The notes below the pieces were generated by a model, which saw nothing but the letters and a program-made list of their open reading frames with translations, did no database searches and was not told the DNA's origin. Source: Pseudomonas sp. ADAK13 (GTDB lineage Bacteria > Pseudomonadota > Gammaproteobacteria > Pseudomonadales > Pseudomonadaceae). From it: a DNA stretch of 64,000 bases. The DNA is taken from contig NZ_CP052860.1 of NCBI RefSeq assembly GCF_012935715.1, positions 4,712,001 through 4,776,000 on the forward strand, read 5' to 3'. Position numbers and translations under genes: made by a program. How positions within the stretch are numbered: the first letter of the stretch is position 1; each line of letters starts with the position of its first letter. Of this stretch, positions 44,063 to 53,192 are shown piece after piece.

Positions 44063-44989
44063 ATGAAAATGCTTCCGAAAATCCTGTGTTTGTTGGCTTT
44101 CAGCATCAATCTCGGTACCGCCGGCCTGGCCTGGGCCGACACCAAACCCGCGCCCATCCGCATCGGTGCGTCCTTCCAGGAAATCAACAACCCTTACTTC
44201 GTCACCATGAAAGACGCCCTGCAGGAAGCCGGGGCGACCATCGGTGCGCAGCTGATCATCACCGACGCCCGCCACGACGTGTCCAAGCAGGTCAGCGACG
44301 TCGAGGACATGCTGCAAAAGGGCATCGACATCCTGCTGATCAACCCTACCGATTCCGTTGGCGTTCAGTCCGCCGTCAAGTCTGCCCACGCCGCCGGCGT
44401 GGTGGTGGTCGCGGTCGACGCCCAGGCCGAAGGCCCGCTGGACTCCTTCGTCGGTTCGAAAAACTTCGACGCCGGCTTCCAGGCCTGTGAATACCTGGCC
44501 AAGAACATCGGCGACAAAGGCAACATCGCCATCCTCGACGGCATCGCCGTGGTGCCGATCCTGGAACGCGTGCGCGGTTGCAAAGAGGCCGTGGCCAAGC
44601 ACCCGGACATCAAGATCGTGAGCATCCAGAACGGCAAGCAGGAACGTGACCAGGCGCTGACCGTCACCGAAAACATGCTGCAGGCCCAGCCCACCCTCAA
44701 GGGTATTTTCAGCGTCAACGACAACGGCTCCCTCGGTGCGCTTTCGGCCATCGAAGCCAGCGGGCTGGACGTCAAGCTGGTGAGCGTCGACGGCGCGCCG
44801 GAAGCCATCAAGGCGATCCAGAAACCCGGCAGCAAGTTCATCGCCACCTCCGCGCAATACCCGCGTGACCAGATTCGCCTGGCCCTGGGCATCGCCCTGG
44901 CCAAGAAGTGGGGCTCCCAAGTGCCCGCCACGATCCCGGTGGACATCACCCTGATCGACCAGGCCAAGGCCAAGGATTTCAGCTGGTAA
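44063..44989 (+). CDS. Sugar/polyol ABC transporter, periplasmic substrate-binding protein (RbsB family)
   Basis: 308 residues. A signal peptide (MKMLPKILCLLAFSINLGTA... AWA, cleavage near residue 27) precedes a type I periplasmic-binding fold: IRIGASFQEINNPYFVTMKDAL, DVEDMLQKGIDILLINPTDS, VVVVAVDAQAEGPLDSFVGS and GIFSVNDNGSLGALSAIEAS. This is the ribose/galactose-binding type that docks on RbsAC importers. ATG 44063 gives the signal peptide; the frame is open upstream through the operator. First gene of the operon; an intercistronic hairpin follows it. The substrate is probably a polyol or sugar judged by the downstream enzymes. Confidence 0.9.
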   Translation: MKMLPKILCLLAFSINLGTAGLAWADTKPAPIRIGASFQEINNPYFVTMKDALQEAGATIGAQLIITDARHDVSKQVSDVEDMLQKGIDILLINPTDSVGVQSAVKSAHAAGVVVVAVDAQAEGPLDSFVGSKNFDAGFQACEYLAKNIGDKGNIAILDGIAVVPILERVRGCKEAVAKHPDIKIVSIQNGKQERDQALTVTENMLQAQPTLKGIFSVNDNGSLGALSAIEASGLDVKLVSVDGAPEAIKAIQKPGSKFIATSAQYPRDQIRLALGIALAKKWGSQVPATIPVDITLIDQAKAKDFSW

Positions 44990-44998
44990 ACCGCCCAG

Positions 44999-45019
44999 GC
45001 CCCACGCCTGGCGTGGGGC
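44999..45019 (+). other. Intercistronic hairpin after substrate-binding protein gene
   Basis: Perfect 9-bp arms gccccacgc and gcgtggggc with a 3-base loop, starting 10 bases past the stop. There is no T-tract, so it more likely protects the upstream message and lowers downstream expression, as between malE and malF. Confidence 0.5.
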
Positions 45020-45052
45020 ACAGGTCATCCATCTGAATGCGAGGTCGGCGGT

Positions 45053-46561
45053 ATGAGCAGTCTTCTGAAGCTGGAAAATATCTGTAAGCGTTACCCGGGG
45101 GTGCAAGCCCTCAAGGCGATCAACCTGGAAGTACAGCGCGGCGAGATTCATGCCTTGCTCGGGGAAAACGGCGCGGGAAAATCGACCCTGATGAAGATCC
45201 TTGGCGGGGTCGAGCATCAGGACGAAGGGCAGATTCTGATCGACGGCCAGGCCCGGCAGTTCGCGACCTACCGTGATGCGATTGCTGCCGGTATCGGCAT
45301 TGTGTTCCAGGAGTTCAGCCTGATTCCCTACCTCACGGCGGTGGAAAATATCTTCCTCGGCCATGAGCTGAGCAACCGTTTTGGCCTGTTGCGCAAGCGC
45401 GAAATGGTCGAGACGAGCGAGGCGTTGTTCAAGCGCCTCGGCGTCAGCATTGACCTGCAATGCGCGGTCAAGCACCTGAGCGTGGCCGAGCAGCAGTTCG
45501 TCGAGATCGCCAAGGCCCTGGCCCTGGATGCACGGCTGCTGGTGCTCGACGAACCCACCGCCACCCTTACGCCGAGTGAGGCCGAGCTGCTGTTTGAGAT
45601 CATGCGCGAACTCAAGCGCCAGGGCGTGGCGGTGATTTTTATCTCCCACCACCTGGAGGAAATTTTCCAGGTGTGCGACCGCATCAGCGTGCTGCGCGAC
45701 GGCGGCAATGTGGGCGTCACTGACGTGGCCGACAGCGATATCGACCGCCTGGTGGAAATGATGGTGGGGCGCCGCCTGGAATGCAGCTTTCCGCCCAAGC
45801 CCACCGCCGAACGCGGGCCGCTGTTGCTGGAGGTCAAGGACATCCAGCTGGTGCGCAACGGCCCCCACAACCACTTTGAATTGCACAAGGGCGAGATTCT
45901 CGGCTTTGCCGGCCTGGTGGGTTCCGGGCGTACCGAATTGGCCCTGGGCATGATGGGTGCGCTGCCGTCGGTGAGCAAAGACGTGTGGCTGCGGGGTGAA
46001 AAAATCACCCTTGACGACCCGGCCCAGGCCTTGGCCCACGGCATCGGCCTGCTGCCGGAAAGCCGCAAGAGCGAAGGGCTGATCACCGATTTCAGCATTC
46101 GCGAAAACATCTCCCTCAACAACCTGCCCAAATACCAGAACGCCAGCGGCCTGATCGACAAGGACAAGGAGTGCGCCAGCGTCGAAGCCCTGATGCGCCA
46201 GCTGTCGATCAAGGCGCCCAGCGGCGAGAGCCGGGTGTTCAACCTCAGCGGCGGCAACCAGCAGAAAGTCGTGATTGCCCGCTGGATCAACCATCACTGT
46301 GACGTGCTGGTGTTCGACGAACCCACCCGTGGCATCGACGTCGGCGCCAAGGCGCAGATCTACGCACTGATGCGCAGCCTCACCGAACAAGGCTACGCAA
46401 TCATCATGATTTCCTCGGAACTGCCGGAAGTCATCGGCATGTGCGACCGCGTCGCCGTGTTCCACAAGGGCGCCATCGTCAAGGTACTGGAAGCGTCTGC
46501 CGTCAATCCTCAAGAGGTCATGCGCCATGCAACAGGGGGCTCAAGTGAATACGTCCATTAA
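45053..46561 (+). CDS. Sugar/polyol ABC transporter, ATP-binding protein (RbsA family)
   Basis: 502 residues, two fused ATPase domains as in RbsA/XylG/MglA. Domain 1: Walker [10 protein letters not shown] (about 38-46), signature [15 protein letters not shown], Walker [13 protein letters not shown]. Domain 2 has a degenerate Walker [13 protein letters not shown], typical of this family, with signature [15 protein letters not shown] and [13 protein letters not shown]. One functional ATP site is thus expected. It energises the importer with the RbsC-like permease, whose gene it overlaps by 35 bases. Confidence 0.92.
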   Translation: MSSLLKLENICKRYPGVQALKAINLEVQRGEIHALLGENGAGKSTLMKILGGVEHQDEGQILIDGQARQFATYRDAIAAGIGIVFQEFSLIPYLTAVENIFLGHELSNRFGLLRKREMVETSEALFKRLGVSIDLQCAVKHLSVAEQQFVEIAKALALDARLLVLDEPTATLTPSEAELLFEIMRELKRQGVAVIFISHHLEEIFQVCDRISVLRDGGNVGVTDVADSDIDRLVEMMVGRRLECSFPPKPTAERGPLLLEVKDIQLVRNGPHNHFELHKGEILGFAGLVGSGRTELALGMMGALPSVSKDVWLRGEKITLDDPAQALAHGIGLLPESRKSEGLITDFSIRENISLNNLPKYQNASGLIDKDKECASVEALMRQLSIKAPSGESRVFNLSGGNQQKVVIARWINHHCDVLVFDEPTRGIDVGAKAQIYALMRSLTEQGYAIIMISSELPEVIGMCDRVAVFHKGAIVKVLEASAVNPQEVMRHATGGSSEYVH

Positions 46562-47519
46562 TGCCGTGGGGCCGAGCCGGCTGCGCCTGAACCTGGCGCG
46601 GTTGATTCGCTCGCCGGCGTTTTATCCCTTTGTGGGGCTGCTGGTGGTGACGCTGGTGATGATCTTCGCCAGCGACAATTTCCTCACTGCCAACAACCTG
46701 TCGAACATTGCGCGCCAGGTGTCGATCAACGCGATTATCGCGGTGGGCATGACCTGCGTGATTCTCACCGGTGGCATCGATTTGTCGGTGGGGCCGGTGA
46801 TGGCCTTGTCCGGCACCCTGACCGCCGGCCTGATGGTCGCGGGCTTGCCGCCGGGCCTGGCGATTGGCGCCGGGATGCTGATTGGCGTGGCCTTCGGCAT
46901 CGGCAACGGGCTGTTCGTTGCCTACCTGCACATGCCGCCGATCATCGTCACCCTCGCGACCATGGGCATCGCCCGCGGGTTCGGCCTGATGTACACCGAC
47001 GGCTATCCGATTTCCGGCCTGCCGGAATGGTTTGGTTTCTTTGGCCGCGAAAGCCTGTTCGGCATTTCGGTGCCGATCCTGATCATGCTGGTGACGTACC
47101 TGGCGGCGTATGTGTTGCTGCAACACACCCGCATCGGCCGCTATATCTACGCGATTGGCGGCAACGAGGAGGCGGTGCGCCTGTCCGGTGTGCGGGCGGC
47201 ACGCTTCAAGTTGCTGGTGTACGGCATCAGCGGTTTCACCGCCGCGATTGCCGGGCTGGTGCTGACCTCGCGCTTGATGAGTGGCCAGCCGAATGCCGGC
47301 GTGTCGTTTGAACTCGACGCGATTGCCGCCGTGGTCCTGGGCGGCGCCTCGATTGCCGGCGGGCGCGGGGTGATTGTCGGCACCTTGCTCGGCGCCATGC
47401 TGCTGGGGGTGTTGAACAACGGTTTGAACATGCTCGGGGTCTCGCCCTACGTCCAGAGCGTGATCAAGGGCGGGATCATTTTGCTGGCGATCTTTATCAG
47501 CCGTCAGCGCCACAAGTAA
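46527..47519 (+). CDS. Sugar/polyol ABC transporter, permease (RbsC family)
   Basis: 330 residues with eight to ten membrane helices. RbsC/XylH features include the block [20 protein letters not shown] with [12 protein letters not shown], the [22 protein letters not shown] coupling loop (shown in part: [20 protein letters not shown]), and [18 protein letters not shown]. The start at 46527 overlaps the ATPase gene by 35 bases; an internal GTG (46545) is also possible. It forms the membrane channel of the importer. Confidence 0.91.
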   Translation: MQQGAQVNTSINAVGPSRLRLNLARLIRSPAFYPFVGLLVVTLVMIFASDNFLTANNLSNIARQVSINAIIAVGMTCVILTGGIDLSVGPVMALSGTLTAGLMVAGLPPGLAIGAGMLIGVAFGIGNGLFVAYLHMPPIIVTLATMGIARGFGLMYTDGYPISGLPEWFGFFGRESLFGISVPILIMLVTYLAAYVLLQHTRIGRYIYAIGGNEEAVRLSGVRAARFKLLVYGISGFTAAIAGLVLTSRLMSGQPNAGVSFELDAIAAVVLGGASIAGGRGVIVGTLLGAMLLGVLNNGLNMLGVSPYVQSVIKGGIILLAIFISRQRHK

Positions 47520-47588
47520 ACCGGTTATCTCCACGCGGCCATGGCGGCCGCGATGGGTTCTCTCATGCTCAAGAAAGGTCCGCACATC

Positions 47589-48668
47589 ATGGAAAAGCAC
47601 AACGAAATGCAAGCCGTCGTCTGCCACGGCCCAAAAGACTACCGCCTGGAACGCATCAGCAAACCCCAGGCACGGGTCAATGAACTGGTGATCCGCATCG
47701 CCGCCTGCGGCATCTGCGCCAGCGACTGCAAATGCCACTCGGGCGCCGCGATGTTCTGGGGCGGCGACAACCCGTGGGTCAAGGCACCGGTGGTGCCGGG
47801 GCACGAGTTTTTCGGCTACGTGGTGGAAGCCGGCGAGGGCGCCGAAGAGCACTTTGACGTGAAGGTCGGCGACAAGGTGATCGCCGAGCAGATCGTGCCG
47901 TGCGGCAAGTGCCGCTTCTGCAAATCCGGCAAGTACTGGATGTGCGAGGTGCACAACATCTTCGGCTTCCAGCGTGAAGTGGCCGAAGGCGGCATGGCCC
48001 AGTACATGCGCATCCCCAAGACGGCCATCGTGCACAAGATTCCGGAGTCGGTGTCTCTCGAAGATTCGGCACTGATCGAGCCGATGTCCTGCGCGATTCA
48101 CACCGTCAACCGGGGTGAGATCCAGCTGGATGACGTGCTGGTGATCGCCGGTGCAGGCACCCTGGGCCTGTGCATGGTGCAGGTGGCGGCGCTGAAGACG
48201 CCGAAGAAACTGGTGGTGATCGACATGGTCGATGAGCGCCTGGAACTGGCGAAGAAGTTCGGTGCCGATGTGGTGATCAACCCGTCCCGGGACAACGCCC
48301 GCGAGATCATCAATGGCCTGACCGACAACTACGGTTGCGACGTGTACATCGAAACCACCGGCGTGCCGGCGGGCGTCACCCAGGGCCTGGAATTGATCCG
48401 CAAGCTCGGGCGGTTTGTCGAGTTCAGCGTGTTTGGCGCCGAGACCAGCGCCGACTGGTCGATCATCGGTGACCGCAAGGAACTCGACGTACGCGGCGCG
48501 CACCTCGGGCCGTATTGCTACCCGGTGGCCATCGACCTGTTCGAACGCGGCCTGCTGACGTCCAAGGGCATCGTGACCCATGACTTCGGGCTGGATAACT
48601 GGGCCGAGGCCTTTGAGTTGGCCAACTCGACCAAATCGATCAAGGTGCTGCTGAAGCCGGTGGTCTGA
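47589..48668 (+). CDS. Zinc-dependent polyol dehydrogenase (erythritol/L-threitol dehydrogenase-like)
   Basis: 359-residue medium-chain dehydrogenase. Catalytic zinc residues lie in ACGICASDCKCHSG and VVPGHEFFG with a later Glu; structural zinc cysteines in CGKCRFCKSGKYWMC. The NAD site is VIAGAGTLGLCMVQVAA. The insertion GAAMFWGGDNPWVKAPVVPG and the QIVPCGKCRFC block look like the erythritol/L-threitol dehydrogenase group rather than sorbitol or threonine dehydrogenases. It would oxidise the imported polyol to a ketose. I chose ATG 47589, after aagaaaggt; two upstream ATG codons in frame are less likely. The substrate is inferred. Confidence 0.8.
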   Translation: MEKHNEMQAVVCHGPKDYRLERISKPQARVNELVIRIAACGICASDCKCHSGAAMFWGGDNPWVKAPVVPGHEFFGYVVEAGEGAEEHFDVKVGDKVIAEQIVPCGKCRFCKSGKYWMCEVHNIFGFQREVAEGGMAQYMRIPKTAIVHKIPESVSLEDSALIEPMSCAIHTVNRGEIQLDDVLVIAGAGTLGLCMVQVAALKTPKKLVVIDMVDERLELAKKFGADVVINPSRDNAREIINGLTDNYGCDVYIETTGVPAGVTQGLELIRKLGRFVEFSVFGAETSADWSIIGDRKELDVRGAHLGPYCYPVAIDLFERGLLTSKGIVTHDFGLDNWAEAFELANSTKSIKVLLKPVV

Positions 48669-48669
48669 G

Positions 48670-50202
48670 ATGAACTACGTGATGGGTGTGGACATCGGCA
48701 CGCAAAGCACCAAGGCGCTGCTGGTGGACGGTGACGGTACGATCATCGCCCAGCACAGCCAGGGGTATCGCGTGGATACCCCGAAAGTGCGCTGGGCCGA
48801 GCAGTGGCCGCAGGTCTGGCTGGACGCGGTGGAGGCGTGTGTTGCCCAATGCATGGCCAAGGCCGGCGTGGCGAAAGAGCAGGTCAAGGCGCTGTGCATC
48901 AGTAGCCTGTACGGCGGTTCGGGGATTGCCGTGGATGCGCAGATGACCCCGCTGCACCCGTGCCTGATCTGGATGGACCGGCGTGCGGGCGAACAAGTGG
49001 AGTGGGTGCGCGAGCACGTGGACCTGGAGCGGCTGTTCGCGGTCACCGGCAACTCGGTGGACAGCTACTACGGCTTCACCAAGATGCTCTGGCTCAAGCA
49101 GCACCAGCCGCAGGTGTGGGCCAATACCCGCTACCTGCTGCCGCCCAACAGCTACATCAACGCGTGCCTGACCGGTGAGGTGGCGGTGGATCACAGCAGC
49201 GCCGGCAATATCGGTGGGGTCTACGATGTGGCCCGGCGAGGCTGGTCGGCCGAGATGCTGGCGGCGCTGGATATCCCGCTGGCGATGATGCCGGAGCGCT
49301 TGCTGTATTCCGGTGAAGTGGTCGGCGGTTTGCTGGAGGAGTGGGCGCCGCGATTGGGCTTGCAGGCGGGCACGCCGATACTGGCCGGGGGCGTGGATGC
49401 GGCCATGGCGACCCTGGCCGCCGGGGTGACCCGGCCGGGCAATCATGTGGCGATGATCGGCACCAGCATGTGCTGGGGTTACCTCAATCAGCAGGTGGAT
49501 GCGCGGCATGGTCTGGTGAGCATGCCGCATGTCTATAACGGCCATCAGGACCTGTACATCTTCGGCGGTGCGATTACCGCCGGAGCGTCGGTGAGCTGGT
49601 TTCGCGAGCAGTTCTGCCAGGCTGAAGAGCAGCAGGCGAAGGCGACGGGCCAGGACAGTTTGTGGCTGCTGGAGCAGAGCGCCGCGAAGATCCCGGCGGG
49701 CAGTGAAGGGCTGTTGTTCTTGCCGTATCTCATGGGCGAACGCAGCCCGGTGTGGGATGACCGGGCGAGCGGCAGCTTTGTCGGGCTGAACCTGTATCAC
49801 AGCCGTATCCACCTGTACCGCGCGGTGCTCGAAGGGGTGAGTTTTGCCCTGCGGCACAATATCGAAGCGGGCACGCGTGGCGCGCATTCCCTTGACCCGC
49901 GATTGATTGTGGTGGGCGGGGCGAGCCATTCGGATTTGTGGATGCAGATTATCGCGGACATCACCCATTACCCGGTCTACACCATCGTGCAAGAGGTGGA
50001 AGCGGCGTTGGGCGCGGCGTTGTTGGCGGCCCATGCGGTGGGGTTGGTGGATGACCGGGAGATGGAGAAGGGCTGGGTGCAGCTGGAGCTGCGGGCGGAG
50101 CCGGAGGCGGGGAATGTCGGGGTGTATGACCGGGCGTTTGCCGAGTATTTGAAAGTGTACCCGGCGTTGAAACCGGTGATGCACAGCTTGCAATTGAATT
50201 AA
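48670..50202 (+). CDS. FGGY-family carbohydrate kinase
   Basis: 510 residues, normal for xylulokinase-like FGGY kinases. Phosphate-binding N-terminal GVDIGTQSTKALLVD, catalytic Asp probably in ILAGGVDAAMATLAAGV, and adenosine site in RLIVVGGASHSDLWMQIIAD. It should phosphorylate the ketose made by the dehydrogenase, giving a sugar phosphate for central metabolism. It begins one base after the dehydrogenase stop. Xylulose, L-xylulose, erythrulose or ribulose are possible substrates; the sequence does not decide. Confidence 0.88.
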   Translation: MNYVMGVDIGTQSTKALLVDGDGTIIAQHSQGYRVDTPKVRWAEQWPQVWLDAVEACVAQCMAKAGVAKEQVKALCISSLYGGSGIAVDAQMTPLHPCLIWMDRRAGEQVEWVREHVDLERLFAVTGNSVDSYYGFTKMLWLKQHQPQVWANTRYLLPPNSYINACLTGEVAVDHSSAGNIGGVYDVARRGWSAEMLAALDIPLAMMPERLLYSGEVVGGLLEEWAPRLGLQAGTPILAGGVDAAMATLAAGVTRPGNHVAMIGTSMCWGYLNQQVDARHGLVSMPHVYNGHQDLYIFGGAITAGASVSWFREQFCQAEEQQAKATGQDSLWLLEQSAAKIPAGSEGLLFLPYLMGERSPVWDDRASGSFVGLNLYHSRIHLYRAVLEGVSFALRHNIEAGTRGAHSLDPRLIVVGGASHSDLWMQIIADITHYPVYTIVQEVEAALGAALLAAHAVGLVDDREMEKGWVQLELRAEPEAGNVGVYDRAFAEYLKVYPALKPVMHSLQLN

Positions 50203-50219
50203 GTGAACACTGATCCAAA

Positions 50220-50360
50220 TGTGGGAGCGGGCTTGCTGTGGCGAGCGGGCTTGCTGTGGTGAGCGGGCTTGCCCCGCGCTGGGCTGCGAAGCAGCCCCAT
50301 CAATCTGTGGTGAACCCGACGGGGGACAAGCCCCCTCACCACAGCAAGCCCGCTCCCACA
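50220..50360. repeat. Compound REP cluster
   Basis: Left part: gtgggagcgggcttgctgtgg, then two gcgagcgggcttgc / gtgagcgggcttgcc units in tandem. Right part: ggggacaagccccctcacca and cagcaagcccgctcccaca as inverse partners. The middle resembles the REPIN middle at 32713-32764. It splits the SDR gene from the rest of the operon. Confidence 0.75.
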
Positions 50361-50392
50361 TGGGATCTCCATCGTTTTAGAGAACGTGAACC

Positions 50393-51118
50393 ATGAACGC
50401 TACCTTTGACTTCACCCACCAGCGCATCCTCGTCACCGGCGCCAGCAGCGGCATCGGCCGGGAAATAGCCCTGCAACTGATCGCCAGCGGCGCCCAGGTT
50501 TTCGCCCTGGGCCGCGACGCCCAGGCCCTGGCCCAACTCGGCTGCGAAACCCTGTGCCTGGACATCGCCGACAGCGCCGCCCTGGACCTGGCCCTGCAAG
50601 GCCTGCCGCCGATGCACGGCCTGGTCAACTGCGCCGGCATCTCTCGCCTGGAACCCGCCGCTGCCATCAGCGCCGAAGCTTTCGACCAAGTGATGAACGT
50701 CAACGCCCGCGCTGCCGCCCAGGTCGCCAGCCGAATCGCCGCAGGGATGATTGAAGCAAAGATCGCCGGCAGCATCGTCAACGTCTCCAGCCAGGCCTCA
50801 CTGGTGGCGCTGGACGATCACCTCGGCTACTGCGCCTCCAAGGCCGCGCTGGACGCCATCACCCGCGTGCAATGCGCCGAGTGGGGGCGTTTCGGGATTC
50901 GCGTCAACAGCGTCAACCCCACCGTCACCCTCACGCCCATGGCGCAAATGGCCTGGTCGGCGCCCGCCAAGCGCGATCCGGCCTTGGCGGCGATTCCGCT
51001 GGGGCGGTTTGCCGAAACGGCGGAAGTGGCATTACCGGTGCTGTTCCTGTTGAGCGACGCCGCCAGCATGATCAGCGGCGTCAGCCTGCCGATCGATGGG
51101 GGCTACACCAGCCGCTAG
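50393..51118 (+). CDS. SDR oxidoreductase, L-xylulose reductase (DCXR)-like
   Basis: 241-residue classical short-chain dehydrogenase. Cofactor site TGASSGIG (15-22), LVNCAGIS, catalytic Ser in NVSSQAS and Tyr/Lys in YCASK. It resembles mammalian L-xylulose reductase over the second half: IVNVSSQAS, then GIRVNSVNPTVTLTPM, AIPLGRFAE and VLFLLSDAASMISG. DCXR interconverts L-xylulose and xylitol; related bacterial enzymes act on threitol or arabinitol. It belongs functionally to the ABC/dehydrogenase/kinase locus, though a REP cluster separates it. It converges on the lacI gene with a 4-base overlap. Confidence 0.83.
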   Translation: MNATFDFTHQRILVTGASSGIGREIALQLIASGAQVFALGRDAQALAQLGCETLCLDIADSAALDLALQGLPPMHGLVNCAGISRLEPAAAISAEAFDQVMNVNARAAAQVASRIAAGMIEAKIAGSIVNVSSQASLVALDDHLGYCASKAALDAITRVQCAEWGRFGIRVNSVNPTVTLTPMAQMAWSAPAKRDPALAAIPLGRFAETAEVALPVLFLLSDAASMISGVSLPIDGGYTSR

Positions 51119-52119
51119 CCGTTCTCCAGCTTGCCGGCGATCACCACCTTGTCCCGCGGTTTGTGCGGGTCTTCGAGGCGGTCCAGCAGCAGTCGCACCG
51201 CGCTGCTGCCGGCCAGCGACGCGTCGTGGGCCACACAGGCAATCGGCACGCCGAAGATATCGGCGAAGGGCAGGCGGTCGATGCCGCAGATGGTCAGGCT
51301 GTCGTGGGGAATGTTGTGCATGCGCAACGCGCGCAAGGCGCCGAGGGTGATCAACTGGTTGAAGCCCATGATCGCGTCCGGCGCCGTGTGTTCGGCCAGG
51401 TAGTCGAGGGTGTGCAGGTAGGAGGGCATCAGCGTGTAGTCGCCGGCGCACACCTCGACGTGCACTTGCGGGTGATCGGCCAGCACTTCTTTCAGGCCTT
51501 TGAGGCGTTCCATGGTGATGCGCGAATGCTCGGGCCCGGTCAGCACCAGCAGGCGCTTGAGGTTCGGGGTTTGCCGCAGCAGGTACTGCGCGGCCTCGAT
51601 GCCGCTGTGGTAGTTGTCCAGCACCACGCGGCTGAACGGGCTGTCGTGGATCGTGCGGTCGAGCAGCACCACCGGCGTCTTGCCGTTGCCCAGGCGCTCC
51701 AGATAATCCGGCTGGTAGCTCGGCTCATCGGAGACCGGCGACAGGATGATCCCCGCCACGCGGTAACCCAACAGGGTGTCGACCGCCTTGCTTTCCAGCT
51801 CTTCCAGCTCGTCGGTGTCCACCAGCATGATGGTGTAGCCGTGCTTTTTCGCCTCGCGGGAAATCGCCTTGATCATCTCGCTGTAGAAGGGGTTGTCCAC
51901 CGAGGCGGTGATCACGCCGATGATCAGGCTTTCGCTGCGCTTGAGCCCGCGGGCAAACGCGTTGGGCACATAGTCCAGCTCCCGCGCCACTTCGAGAATC
52001 CGCGCCAGGGTGGCGGGCTTGACCAGGTCAGGCTTGCTCAGCGCCCGGGACACCGTGATGGTGGTCATGTTGACCCGTTTGGCGATGTCGCTGATGGTGA
52101 CGGACTTTTTCTTGTTCAT
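51115..52119 (-). CDS. LacI-family transcriptional regulator of polyol locus
   Basis: 334 residues. N-terminal helix-turn-helix and hinge: SVTISDIAKRVNMTTITVSRAL (shown in part: TISDIAKRVNMTTITVSRAL), SKPDLVKPATLARILEVA. The ligand-binding domain is of the RbsB type: IIGVITASVDNPFYSEMIKA, VAGIILSPVSDEP, and the C-terminal DSLTICGIDRLPFADIFGVP. ATG 52119 starts the HTH directly; nine more codons upstream are open. It probably binds the palindrome at 44009-44026 and represses the operon until the sugar or polyol is present. Confidence 0.88.
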   Translation of the reverse strand: MNKKKSVTISDIAKRVNMTTITVSRALSKPDLVKPATLARILEVARELDYVPNAFARGLKRSESLIIGVITASVDNPFYSEMIKAISREAKKHGYTIMLVDTDELEELESKAVDTLLGYRVAGIILSPVSDEPSYQPDYLERLGNGKTPVVLLDRTIHDSPFSRVVLDNYHSGIEAAQYLLRQTPNLKRLLVLTGPEHSRITMERLKGLKEVLADHPQVHVEVCAGDYTLMPSYLHTLDYLAEHTAPDAIMGFNQLITLGALRALRMHNIPHDSLTICGIDRLPFADIFGVPIACVAHDASLAGSSAVRLLLDRLEDPHKPRDKVVIAGKLENG

Positions 52120-52170
52120 CGGCAGGGGGAAACCAGGAGAAAACAACCTGAGGCTACCATGGGCACGGCT

Positions 52171-53034
52171 TCAAATCACCGGATCCCAGCGCTGCGACCA
52201 ATCCTTTTCCGCCTCCACCACCGCCCGCAGCAAGCCCAGCGCCTGTTGCAAAACCGCCGAATCGCGCTCGCGGGAATACACCAGGTACGTCGGGAAGCTG
52301 AACTCCGGTGCCTTGGGCACCCGTTCCATCACGCCGCTGTCCAGGTAGCTCTGCACCACCCGCGTGCGGAAATACCCGGCGCCGCCGTTTTCCAGGATGT
52401 ACTGCAACGCCAGCGGCCCCAGGTTGAAGCTCAGGGCGGCGCGGGCCTTGTCCGGCAGGGCCGCGTCGTGCTGCTGGCGAAAGCCCTGGCCCCAGTCGAT
52501 GTACACGTAGGGCTCGGGCCGGGCCGCCAGTTGCACCAGGATCAATTTCTCTTCCAGCACCTGCTCCACCTGCAGCCCCGGCCAGTACTGCGGCTGGAAC
52601 ACCAGCGCGGCATCCAGCACGCCCAGCTCCAGTTGGCGCAACAGGTACTCGCCTTCGCGAATCTCCGTGCGCAGGGCGTAGCCCGGAATGTGCTCGCGCA
52701 GGGCCTGGGCCCAACCGAGCATCAACGGGTTGCACAGGCTGACTTCGCCACCGATGTGCAACACGTTGCGGTAGCCGTCGGGCAACGGCAGGTCGCGGCG
52801 GGCGGCTTCCCAGGTTTGTACCAGTTGGTTGGCGAAGACCACGAAGGCTTCGCCGTCCGGGGTCAGGCGGGCGCCGGCGCGGTTGCGCACGAACAGCGTG
52901 CTGTTGAGCTGGCTTTCGAGATTTTTGACCCGGGCGGTGATTGCCGTCTGGGTGACGTGCAACTTCTCGGCCGCCGCGGCGAGGCTGCCGCAGCGGGTGA
53001 TTTCGAGGAAGGTGCGTGCCAGTTCGATGTCCAT
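52171..53034 (-). CDS. LysR-family transcriptional regulator
   Basis: 287 residues. Winged-helix N-terminus: DIELARTFLEITRCGSLAAA, EKLHVTQTAITARVKNLE. The C-terminal effector domain is typical (LHIGGEVSLCNPLML, LRQLELGVLDAALVFQPQYW). It lies between the amidase gene and the lacI gene, all on the minus strand, so its target could be either neighbouring locus; it is separated from the amidase by a perfect REP palindrome. No divergent partner is present, so the usual LysR rule for finding its target does not help. Confidence 0.85.
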   Translation of the reverse strand: MDIELARTFLEITRCGSLAAAAEKLHVTQTAITARVKNLESQLNSTLFVRNRAGARLTPDGEAFVVFANQLVQTWEAARRDLPLPDGYRNVLHIGGEVSLCNPLMLGWAQALREHIPGYALRTEIREGEYLLRQLELGVLDAALVFQPQYWPGLQVEQVLEEKLILVQLAARPEPYVYIDWGQGFRQQHDAALPDKARAALSFNLGPLALQYILENGGAGYFRTRVVQSYLDSGVMERVPKAPEFSFPTYLVYSRERDSAVLQQALGLLRAVVEAEKDWSQRWDPVI

Positions 53035-53111
53035 GAAACCCCCGGGAGTGAATGGGGGACATTGTAGAGCGATGCGCGATTGGAATGCGATCAGCGCAGG
53101 TGCCTGGCTTT

Positions 53112-53157
53112 TGTGGTGAGCGGGCTTGCCCCGCGCGGGGCAAGCCCGCTCACCACA
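53112..53157. repeat. 46-bp perfect REP palindrome
   Basis: Two tgtggtgagcgggcttgcc REP units meet head to head through ccgcgcgg, giving a perfect palindrome with almost no loop. It sits between the amidase gene end and the LysR start and could form a cruciform or a terminator-like stem. Confidence 0.85.
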
Positions 53158-53192
53158 GGGTTATTGGTCAGTCTCTGAACATTGCTTGCACT

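Noticed and set aside
50872..53067. 731-residue plus-strand open frame across SDR, lacI and lysR
   Set aside because: Antisense frame of high-GC genes; Gln/His/Arg-rich without any family motif.
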